From positions 1 to 6,074 of the forward strand of contig JAGXLK010000170.1 in assembly GCA_018334735.1 (NCBI GenBank): a stretch of DNA of 6,074 nucleotides. Reading direction: 5' to 3'. Position numbers and translations under genes: made by a program. This stretch comes from Planctomycetota bacterium. GTDB taxonomy: Bacteria; Planctomycetota; Brocadiia; SM23-32. Below the pieces are notes generated by a model, which ran no database searches, was not told the DNA's origin, and saw nothing but the letters and a program-made list of their open reading frames with translations. Each line of letters opens with the position of its first letter. The stretch's first letter is position 1. Of this stretch, positions 1 through 5,327 are shown one piece after another.

Positions 1-14
1 AGATACAGACATCT

Positions 15-38
15 TCCGGCACAGTAACACTGGCCGGA
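15..38. repeat. Inverted repeat TCCGGC/GCCGGA
   Basis: Six-base arms at 15-20 and 33-38 flank a 12-base loop. Together with the stems at 79-94 and 101-125 it makes three inverted repeats within 125 bases. Function unknown. Confidence 0.35.
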
Positions 39-78
39 CATTGTGAACACTTCTTGTTGTCGTAAACTCTTACGCCTG

Positions 79-100
79 AACGGCATGCGCCGTTTTATAT
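79..100 (+). terminator. Terminator-like hairpin with T-rich tail, plus strand
   Basis: AACGGC (79-84) and GCCGTT (89-94) pair around an ATGC loop and run into TTATAT on the plus strand. This is the form of an intrinsic terminator for a plus-strand gene coming from the left edge; one plus frame is open from base 3 to a TAA at 63-65. The stem is short and no plus-strand gene can be confirmed. Confidence 0.4.
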
Positions 101-125
101 AGCCTGCATCCGTAAGATGCAGGCT
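101..125. terminator. Perfect 10-bp hairpin downstream of the minus-strand block
   Basis: AGCCTGCATC (101-110) and GATGCAGGCT (116-125) pair perfectly around a five-base loop. It is the strongest hairpin in the window and lies 170 bases beyond the chaperone gene, so it may end the minus-strand transcript. No U-tract follows on either strand, so Rho-independent release is not certain; it could also protect the 3' end of the RNA. Confidence 0.45.
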
Positions 126-339
126 AGATCACGTTGCAGTAGTACCATTTAAAGATGTTTTTTAGAGGACGCCATGTATCTGTAACCATTCTCACGCTCA
201 TGAGCCTTTTTTTGCATATCATTACTCTGACTGACCTATTGGAAAACCAATTTTCTGACAATGCGTGACCGCCAACTGATGTCAGCAAGGTTTTTTCATT
301 TTCGTCTACTTTTATTAGCTTTGGTTTTTCCACGCACAT
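124..339 (-). CDS. Doubtful 71-codon ORF after the chaperone gene
   Basis: The ATG at 339 lies inside the last codons of the SurA-like gene in another frame (overlap of 44 bases), and the stop at 126-124 touches the foot of a strong hairpin. The predicted peptide (MCVEKPKLIKVDENEKTLL...) has no signal peptide or known motif, and its end is basic and aromatic (IFKWYYCNVI). Only a weak GAAGG lies upstream. The fit between the stop and the hairpin is the sole argument in favour; chance is as likely. Confidence 0.15.
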   Translation of the reverse strand: MCVEKPKLIKVDENEKTLLTSVGGHALSENWFSNRSVRVMICKKRLMSVRMVTDTWRPLKNIFKWYYCNVI

Positions 340-1240
340 CAAGAAGGGCCTTCACGCTCTTATATTTCGGGGCGCAAATCTCTATCTCAGTTTGTCTATA
401 TCGCTCTTGAAGCCACTGAACAAAAGCTTCTTCTCGTTTTTCCTGCCCCAATTGATCCCGGATCCTGTCTTTGAGTTTGCGACGAGATACGGAAACGGAA
501 TGCGTTTTTTCCCATTTCGCAAGCCGCTCGGAGACTTCGCTTTCTGTTACCTCGAGTTCTCCTTCTGTCACTTTGTTCTTCAGTTTTCTCATGAGTACTC
601 TTGAGCGGGCAGATGCCCACATATCACGGTAGAGATCACGAACATCGTGAGGAATTCCTCGCCGTATTTTTTTAGCATATTCCTTACGCTTTTTAAGTGT
701 TTTTTTGGATGCCAGAAGCGCTGCCCAAGTTTCAACTGGTATTAGCCCTTTCAAATATTTATTGTATACCTTTCGGTCTATATCGTCTTTTGTTCCGACA
801 GACTCAATAGCCTTTGCTAATTGTAAGAGGAGTTTTTGTTCCCGCTGCAAGGCCTTCTCGGGAGACTTCACCAAACGGGGCCTGATCTTTTCGATTTCTC
901 TTTCTATTTCGGAGCGTTTAGCATTTATGCCATGTTCTTCCATCGCCTTCCTCAATACAATATGCTTGATCTGAGCTGCCAAGCGCTGTTTCTCTAACTG
1001 GTGTTGGATTTGTGCTCTCGTCTTATCACCTGGGTCTCCTTCTTGATTTCTGATTGCAGCATCAACTGTGGATTTATGAACAGCAATTTCCTCCTTGGTT
1101 ATGTTTTGGCGCTCGACTCGAGCTACTATTTTTGGGGATTTATCTTCTTTTGAAGAGACATCCCGCGCCGGAGCATATACCAAAAAAAACATTGCCAAAA
1201 ACATCGAACATTTTGCGCCAAACACATATTTGATTCTCAT
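296..1240 (-). CDS. SurA-N-like periplasmic chaperone lacking a PPIase domain
   Basis: This 314-residue exported protein resembles the chaperone part of the SurA/PrsA family, which holds unfolded outer-membrane or secreted proteins in the periplasm. Residues 1-26 form a Sec signal peptide with a likely cut after APA. Residues 38-52 (IVARVERQNITKEEI) match the usual SurA opening of the type 'VAxVNxxxIT+xEL'. Residues about 72-118 form the next helices, with the family-like stretch LRKAMEEHGI. Residues 230-290 match the C-terminal SurA-N helix, with VTESEV followed by QEKREEAFVQWLQERYRQ and then IEI. No parvulin domain is visible between or after these parts, and the tail (291-314) is very basic. 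ATG at 1240 is preceded by AGGAG at 8 nt; a GTG one codon earlier (1243) is also possible. The ribosome binding site overlaps the stop of the secreted-protein gene upstream, so co-translation is likely. Family assignment is fairly sure; the client is inferred. Confidence 0.8.
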   Translation of the reverse strand: MRIKYVFGAKCSMFLAMFFLVYAPARDVSSKEDKSPKIVARVERQNITKEEIAVHKSTVDAAIRNQEGDPGDKTRAQIQHQLEKQRLAAQIKHIVLRKAMEEHGINAKRSEIEREIEKIRPRLVKSPEKALQREQKLLLQLAKAIESVGTKDDIDRKVYNKYLKGLIPVETWAALLASKKTLKKRKEYAKKIRRGIPHDVRDLYRDMWASARSRVLMRKLKNKVTEGELEVTESEVSERLAKWEKTHSVSVSRRKLKDRIRDQLGQEKREEAFVQWLQERYRQTEIEICAPKYKSVKALLDVRGKTKANKSRRK

Positions 1241-1245
1241 CACTT

Positions 1246-1253
1246 CTACTCCT
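1246..1253 (-). promoter_or_regulatory. Ribosome binding site of the chaperone gene, overlapping the upstream stop
   Basis: AGGAGTAG contains both the Shine-Dalgarno core and the TAG stop of the 496-residue secreted protein. Five bases separate it from ATG at 1240. Ribosomes ending on the first gene sit on the start site of the second, which implies coupled translation. Confidence 0.75.
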
Positions 1254-2736
1254 GTATTCTAGTGTCGGTGGTACTGTTTGCTATAGGAATCCATAAAACA
1301 AGTCCGGCTGCGGAATCAAATTGCAGAGAAGTAATCTTGCCATATGAAGTGTAACCAGATCCAACATCTACAAATTGGTTAACGGAATCATGAGCGCTCC
1401 GATAATGCGGTCCTTGCGGAGGAAGCGTCGGAGCATTCTGCAACTTCATATTGCTGGAGTAAACCGTTTTCCCGTCTCCATCTTCAATCCAGTGTTTTTC
1501 GGTCCATACAGATATCTCTGTGGGAAACTCGGCCGCAGTCGTGTGAATGTCAGATCCGCCGCTCCATAGACGTATCGTTTTGCTCCCAGCAACAAGTGGG
1601 GCGGCATAGTCATAATCATACCAATCTTGATCATGATCATGCTGAACGGCAATAGTAATCATCGCATCGTCAGCGAAGATCTTCCCAACGGCAACTTCGC
1701 TGGCTGATGACCCCTTATCTGATACAGAATAGTCAACTTTTTTATTGCCAACTGCCGTACGCAAAACATACGTATCGGACGCAAAGCAAGGGTCTGATCT
1801 CGGATTATCCCGAGGAGTAAGTGCGGATTGAGAAAAACCGAATTCGAACTGGCCAGGACCAAGATCTGTGCAGGTCCTATCCACCCCAGGTCCGTGAAAT
1901 CGGCCGGACGGAATGGTAGCAGATACAGCAAACTCTATTTGTCCGCTATCCCCATTCGTAGTATCTACGCGAACAATCCGCAATTCAATAACTGTAAAAC
2001 TAATCTTCCTCTCAAAATCATCGTCCCCTACTTTGGTCACCGTCAATGTATATTCGTCGGGAAAAATATTGTACGCCGATGAAAAATAGGGAAGGGTACT
2101 CCATGTTTGGGTCCCGGTAATCGAGGTACTCGCCATCGTCCATTCATACGTCCCCGATTGGGTTCCTGAGAGCCAAAAACTGACCTTCCCCCTTCCATCG
2201 TCAGTCGTAGTACAAAGTAAAGAGGGAAGATTTGTGTCAGGGTCCCCATCTTCGTCTTCAGAAATGTTATCCGAATCGCTCACGCCGTGACCCGTATTAT
2301 CGTCGCGCAACACCAGAGCTCCGGCCTCTTCCTGATCTTTCACGTCGGCCCACAGCACGGTCGGGGCGGCTCCGCCGCCGCCTTCTTCCCCACCTTCTGG
2401 CTCGACAGTCACCCAGTAGAGTGCTCCGATCCCTTCTCGACCTTCCACTTCCACTTTCACAGGGTCTTCGGTCCGGGTAATCACCAGCAGGGCGCCATCG
2501 TTGACCGGGTCGTCGTAGACACCGGCCGCTTTCCCATTCACATCCGGGTTTGTGACATGGATTTCGTCATTTTCGCCGGTGGGCTCGCTTGAGAAATGCC
2601 CCTCAATATCCGCCGCTTCTTCCTGCGGGTTGTCTTTTTGTCGGGCCTGAACGTGGATAGTCTCGTTCGTCGCCCGGGCGGGCGCCGCTATCCCAACAAT
2701 CAACAAAAACAACACAATCAGCCATCCGTTCCTCAT
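1246..2736 (-). CDS. Secreted beta-rich protein of unknown family, 496 aa
   Basis: I do not recognise the family. Residues 1-22 are a clear signal peptide (MRNGW, a hydrophobic core, then APARA before T23), so the product is exported. Residues 23-113 are acidic and beta-like. Residues 114-125 form a Gly/Glu-rich linker (PEGGEEGGGGAAP), and an acidic segment follows at 153-167 (SDSDNISEDEDGDPD). Residues about 175-257 look like an immunoglobulin-like sandwich, with alternating strands and the closing pattern DEYTLTVTKV...KISFTVIELRIVRV. The C-terminal half is further beta structure, with a His/Asp/Tyr cluster at 366-377. There are three cysteines (175, 289, 317), and no TM anchor or sorting tail is visible. 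The start is fixed by an in-frame stop just upstream; GGGGAG lies 11 nt before ATG, a rather long spacing. The gene is directly followed by the SurA-like chaperone gene, which makes it a likely chaperone client. The first third of the gene is unusually GC-rich. Confidence 0.8.
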   Translation of the reverse strand: MRNGWLIVLFLLIVGIAAPARATNETIHVQARQKDNPQEEAADIEGHFSSEPTGENDEIHVTNPDVNGKAAGVYDDPVNDGALLVITRTEDPVKVEVEGREGIGALYWVTVEPEGGEEGGGGAAPTVLWADVKDQEEAGALVLRDDNTGHGVSDSDNISEDEDGDPDTNLPSLLCTTTDDGRGKVSFWLSGTQSGTYEWTMASTSITGTQTWSTLPYFSSAYNIFPDEYTLTVTKVGDDDFERKISFTVIELRIVRVDTTNGDSGQIEFAVSATIPSGRFHGPGVDRTCTDLGPGQFEFGFSQSALTPRDNPRSDPCFASDTYVLRTAVGNKKVDYSVSDKGSSASEVAVGKIFADDAMITIAVQHDHDQDWYDYDYAAPLVAGSKTIRLWSGGSDIHTTAAEFPTEISVWTEKHWIEDGDGKTVYSSNMKLQNAPTLPPQGPHYRSAHDSVNQFVDVGSGYTSYGKITSLQFDSAAGLVLWIPIANSTTDTRIQE

Positions 2737-2799
2737 ATTCAGTGCTTCTCCCCATCTTACTTGTCTGCCCTTGGCGCTTCATAAAGGATACGAACACCC

Positions 2800-2834
2800 A
2801 CGCAGATCGCCCTAATGCTTGGCGATCCCTGCGT
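2800..2834 (-). terminator. Hairpin directly after the membrane-protein gene
   Basis: ACGCAG+ATCGCC (2800-2811) pairs with GGCGAT and CTGCGT (2821-2834) around a nine-base loop, with a two-base bulge (CC), giving 12 base pairs. It starts six bases after the stop of the two-TM gene. On the minus strand the tail is GGGTGTTCG, not a U-tract; the T-run (TTTTAT) is on the plus-strand side. It could be a weak terminator or attenuator between the membrane-protein and secreted-protein genes. Confidence 0.4.
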
Positions 2835-2840
2835 TTTATC

Positions 2841-3422
2841 TCAAGTATTTCCATCGTTCAGGCTTAATTTCTTTTCTCGCTCTAATTTGCAAAAAAGCTT
2901 CCGAACGATGATGAGCAGGAAAATAGCAACAATTAAGGTAAGGACGGTAAAGAACCGGCCAAAAGACCCCAGATCATCCCCACTTTCTCCGCCGCCAAGG
3001 AGATGGAAATGGAAGTTGTCAGGTTTCTTCAGTTCTTTCGCTGCGGCAAGCCTATTGTATGTCCTTTCGAAGTGCTGCCTTATGAAATACTCAAGGAGCA
3101 AATGTATGCCATAGCCTTCCGTTTTATATGTAATGTGGTAGCGGCCTTCTCCTTTATACGTTGCTTCTACGATCAGAGGAGAATCAGTCAGATGAGATTT
3201 TTGGACGCCTGAGCGAAATTCTGTGTTGAACCGCTCGCAGACCTCCTCACCCAGAGCGGAATGTGATTTCAAAGACTTCGAGTCAACACCTGGTTTTCCC
3301 AGAAGAGTGCCATAAGACCACTCTCCCGCCAAATGAAAGAGGTCTTCACTGCCTCCTACATAAAGGGCAAAAACAACTATCCATATTATAATGCCGTATG
3401 TAGCCCATTTTGTTTTTTTCAC
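2841..3422 (-). CDS. Two-TM membrane protein with a periplasmic domain, unknown family
   Basis: This is a 193-residue protein of unknown family. Residues 6-24 (WATYGIIIWIVVFALYVGG) form an N-terminal TM helix after a KKTK start. Residues 157-174 (FFTVLTLIVAIFLLIIVR) form a second TM helix, followed by the basic tail KLFCKLEREKK. The positive-inside rule puts both ends in the cytoplasm and the roughly 130 residues between them in the periplasm. That domain has a strand-rich part (PLIVEATYKGEGRYHITYKT) followed by an amphipathic helix (IHLLLEYFIRQHFERTYNRLAAAKELKK). I chose GTG at 3422 because it overlaps the TGA of a 31-codon frame just upstream (GTGA) and gives a normal KKTK start. TTG at 3440, six codons earlier in frame, is the only other option before an in-frame stop. 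Neither start has a strong Shine-Dalgarno sequence. It lies between OrfA and the secreted-protein gene, and a hairpin starts six bases after its stop. Confidence 0.7.
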   Translation of the reverse strand: MKKTKWATYGIIIWIVVFALYVGGSEDLFHLAGEWSYGTLLGKPGVDSKSLKSHSALGEEVCERFNTEFRSGVQKSHLTDSPLIVEATYKGEGRYHITYKTEGYGIHLLLEYFIRQHFERTYNRLAAAKELKKPDNFHFHLLGGGESGDDLGSFGRFFTVLTLIVAIFLLIIVRKLFCKLEREKKLSLNDGNT

Positions 3423-3514
3423 AATGATTCTTTTCTGCAAGAGGTTTGCTCGGTTTCTTCCATTTCAATTTCTGGTTCCTTGGTACCTTTGGAAGCGAAA
3501 CGCTTTTCATTCAT
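3419..3514 (-). CDS. Possible 31-codon small ORF overlapping the start of the membrane-protein gene
   Basis: The frame runs from ATG at 3514 (MNEKRFASKGTKEPEIEMEE...) to a TGA at 3421-3419 that overlaps the GTG start of the two-TM protein (GTGA), the classic layout of translational coupling. The peptide is charged and Glu/Lys-rich with no known motif. The ATG lacks a convincing Shine-Dalgarno sequence. A neighbouring frame just upstream (open from 3651 to a TGA at 3513-3511) also reads like protein (SGAYRWDNAACSWQTVHEAP), so this could instead be the end of a frameshifted, decayed gene. Weak call. Confidence 0.2.
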   Translation of the reverse strand: MNEKRFASKGTKEPEIEMEETEQTSCRKESL

Positions 3515-3613
3515 TTCCAAACAGGGACGAAAAGCTGCTTTTTGGGAGCCTCGTGAACTGTTTGCCAACTGCAAGCCGCATTATCCCAGCGATATGCTCC
3601 GCTCACATGATCT

Positions 3614-3985
3614 TCAAGCAATCCTATACCTATTGTATTGGCAGGGACTAATTAGACGTATCCTCGGCCAAACTATTTTTCTTCTTGCTTCCCTTCTTTT
3701 TTTTAGCCGCACATGCGACTCCATGATCTCGGCGATTACCTCATCCTTTTTGGCAATCTTCTCTTGCAGGGCAGAGACTTTTTTCTTGAGCTTGCGCTCC
3801 TGGCTTCCAGTTTTTCTCCGGAAGGCAGCATCGCCCTTCTCGAAGAACTTTTTCTGCCATCGGTAAAATTGAGAGGGACTCAGATCATACTCGTCGCAAA
3901 CATCGGAGACCGGCTCGCCCTCCAGCAGATGGCGCCGGAGGATCTCCACTTTCTTCTTACCAGAAAACCTTCTTCGCTTCGCCAT
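3614..3985 (-). CDS. IS3/IS911-type transposase OrfA, orphan (no OrfB)
   Basis: This 123-residue protein is a transposase OrfA of the HTH_Tnp_1 type. In IS3-family elements this subunit binds the element ends, and OrfB supplies the DDE catalysis. Residues 1-50 (MAKRRRFSGKKKVEILRRHL ... SPSQFYRWQKKFF) hold the helix-turn-helix. Residues 62-92 (QERKLKKKVSALQEKIAKK DEVIAEIMESHV) are the usual leucine-zipper-like coiled coil. ATG at 3985 follows AGGAG at 8 nt; an upstream ATG at 4012 adds nine residues and has no such site. After LKK (94-96) the sequence stops looking like OrfA. An A8 run there (3704-3697) gives an in-frame A AAA AAA heptamer, where a -1 slip would yield a 112-residue product ending at 3648. 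No OrfB follows, and I see no terminal inverted repeats or target duplication. It is either an IS remnant or a retained DNA-binding protein. Confidence 0.75.
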   Translation of the reverse strand: MAKRRRFSGKKKVEILRRHLLEGEPVSDVCDEYDLSPSQFYRWQKKFFEKGDAAFRRKTGSQERKLKKKVSALQEKIAKKDEVIAEIMESHVRLKKRREARRKIVWPRIRLISPCQYNRYRIA

Positions 3986-4012
3986 AACGGACTCTCCTCT
4001 TGAGGAAAACAT

Positions 4013-4041
4013 ATGCTAATCCCCGAAGAGGAAATGTCCAA
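4013..4041 (-). promoter_or_regulatory. Candidate sigma70-like promoter for the OrfA gene
   Basis: TTGGAC (4041-4036), a 17-base spacer and TAGCAT (4018-4013) match the -35/-10 pattern in part (3/6 and 4/6). Transcription would start near 4005, leaving a leader of about 20 bases with the AGGAG site in it. Pattern match only. Confidence 0.3.
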
Positions 4042-4083
4042 TTCCGCCTGAAGCACAACACAACACCACAGCCATTCCTCTTC
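4025..4083. repeat. Imperfect inverted repeat upstream of OrfA
   Basis: GAAGAGGAAATG (4025-4036) is matched by CATTCCTCTTC (4073-4083), nine bases perfect plus two beyond a bulge, with 36 bases between. It overlaps the candidate OrfA promoter, so it might be a binding site. No copy is seen on the other side of OrfA, so it does not define an IS end. Confidence 0.3.
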
Positions 4084-4104
4084 TTGTTCGGAATAGTTTC
4101 CCTG

Positions 4105-5100
4105 TCATTTCCTCTGACCATTTTGGCTGTCGCTGTTATGTCGGGCCTTTTCGATAATCAACCAATCATCGGTGTCTTTTGGTTCAACCCTGGTTCTTTC
4201 TACCAACTCGTTCTCCGGCGCCAACGCCACTCCCCAATAGCCCGCCAGCCCGGGGGGGCCGGTGAAGTAAAAGGTTCCTCCTGACAAAAGATTGTCCAAT
4301 TGCAATCGGATTCGCTTATCCATGTCCGGAATGCCCTCGATCGCAGTCTGGATTTGCTCCTGGTTCAGTGAGTCAACAACCATATGCTGGAGGAATATAT
4401 TGCTTGTATACGCAACGTCCGTGCTCACCCGGTTACAAAATGCTCGCATAATCTGAGTATAAATGAACAGTTCGGCATATCGCCAGCGGAGGCTTTTCCT
4501 TTCAGTAGTCAAATGATCAAATGTTTTTTGTTCGTCTTCGGTCATCGAATACCCCGAGCCCCAATGACGCATGGCCGCCTGGCGGTATGCTGACTTGATT
4601 GCCGACCATCTGCCTTTCCTCATGGCAAATCTATCAGCTTTTTGAACATATTCCAGCAGTATATCTGAACAACGCCGCTTGTAGTTCTCCATATTATCGG
4701 TGATTTTCGCAAGCTCTTCGGGCTTGAGCAAACCCTTTCCCGAGACCACACAGTGCAACCCCCCTCTGATTTGCTCTTTCAAATCCTGTTCGGCTGAGCC
4801 AGACACGTTGGTCACATCACCAAACGTCAGATATTCAGAAAAATGCTTCATTACGCGCTTACGCTCATCGGAGTCAAGCCGTCGGACATCGGTTTTTGAA
4901 ACCGCCTTTCTAATCACACGTTCCCAGGCTTGCACAATTTTCTGTTGTTTGGACTTGTTCAGATCCCGTGCTGACAGGCGCTCCATGACAGCCTTACGCA
5001 TATCTTTGGCAAGCCTCTCGTTTTGGGGCTCCGCTGTATAGCTTACACAGCAGAATAAAACGACCAACCCTACTACATGTAACATCTTTCCTTTATTCAT
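4105..5100 (-). CDS. Secreted mostly helical protein of unknown family, 331 aa
   Basis: I do not recognise the family. The N-terminus (MNKGKMLHVVGLVVLFCCVSYTAEP) is a Sec signal peptide with a cut near residues 20-23. The double cysteine 17-18 has Phe before it, so a standard lipobox is not met, though a lipoprotein is not fully excluded. Residues 25-270 are rich in charged, helix-forming stretches (for example RLAKDMRKAVMERL and KRIRLQLDNLL). Residues 273-295 break into a Gly/Pro/aromatic segment (SGGTFYFTGPPGLAGYWGVA), probably a short sheet or docking loop, and the tail is polar. ATG at 5100 is chosen over one 20 codons earlier (5160) because AGGAGTAG ends 5 nt before it and the signal peptide starts there. 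It lies between a beta-rich exported protein and OrfA in the same orientation, so an envelope or extracellular role is inferred from location only. Confidence 0.75.
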   Translation of the reverse strand: MNKGKMLHVVGLVVLFCCVSYTAEPQNERLAKDMRKAVMERLSARDLNKSKQQKIVQAWERVIRKAVSKTDVRRLDSDERKRVMKHFSEYLTFGDVTNVSGSAEQDLKEQIRGGLHCVVSGKGLLKPEELAKITDNMENYKRRCSDILLEYVQKADRFAMRKGRWSAIKSAYRQAAMRHWGSGYSMTEDEQKTFDHLTTERKSLRWRYAELFIYTQIMRAFCNRVSTDVAYTSNIFLQHMVVDSLNQEQIQTAIEGIPDMDKRIRLQLDNLLSGGTFYFTGPPGLAGYWGVALAPENELVERTRVEPKDTDDWLIIEKARHNSDSQNGQRK

Positions 5101-5192
5101 TTCGACTACTCCTTCGATAGCCCTTCTCAACTTCTGGTGACCGGTGGCTCTTGCCCCCATATGGGCACGGACGGGTTACGCACCTCTTAAAT

Positions 5193-5215
5193 CAGGGCCG
5201 TTACGCTTTGCCCTG
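5193..5215. repeat. Inverted repeat CAGGGC/GCCCTG between the two exported-protein genes
   Basis: Six-base arms at 5193-5198 and 5210-5215 flank an 11-base loop. GTTACGC occurs twice nearby on the plus strand (5175-5181 and 5200-5206). The site lies about 100 bases upstream of the helical secreted-protein gene, where an operator or leader element would be expected, but no clear promoter is visible. Confidence 0.3.
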
Positions 5216-5278
5216 TAAAAACAGTAAGCAGTTCAGATTCATGACTGGGGCACCAAAGTACTAATGAGTAATTGTTCG

Positions 5279-5327
5279 GTCACTGTTAGCCCCTACCTCT
5301 GGGAACAGGGCAAGGGGCTAAAGTGAC
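5279..5327 (-). terminator. 15-bp hairpin spanning the stop codon of the partial secreted-protein gene
   Basis: GTCACT+TTAGCCCCT (5279-5294, one bulged G at 5285) pairs with AGGGGCTAA+AGTGAC (5313-5327). The gene's TAG stop (5295-5293) overlaps the arm. The minus-strand tail is CGAACAATTAC, so there is no clear U-tract. A terminator or RNA 3'-end stabiliser is most likely. Confidence 0.45.

Noticed and set aside
196..211. Palindrome GCTCATGAGC followed by a T-run on the plus strand
   Set aside because: With a minimal loop the stem is only three pairs, too weak for a terminator, and no plus-strand gene ends there.
2287..2592. Plus-strand frame of 101 codons, and the overlapping one at 2232-2480
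   Set aside because: Both are antisense to the GC-rich part of the secreted-protein gene, where stop codons are rare in all frames.
2736..2840. Promoter for the 496-residue secreted-protein gene
   Set aside because: I found no -35/-10 pair with acceptable spacing on the minus strand; transcription may come from upstream or use a non-sigma70 promoter.
2603..2854. Minus-strand frame of 83 codons starting inside the end of the membrane-protein gene
   Set aside because: It overlaps the start and signal peptide of the 496-residue protein, which has a far better start and composition.
3333..3866. Plus-strand open frame of 177 codons
   Set aside because: It runs antisense across OrfA, the gap and the start of the membrane-protein gene, has no ribosome binding site, and its hydrophobic content is what antisense Lys/Glu codons produce.
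5279..5295. Possible integron attC site (GTTAGCC in the hairpin)
   Set aside because: GTTAGCC does not fit GTTRRRY, no paired RYYYAAC box lies at the right distance, and the genes do not look like cassettes.
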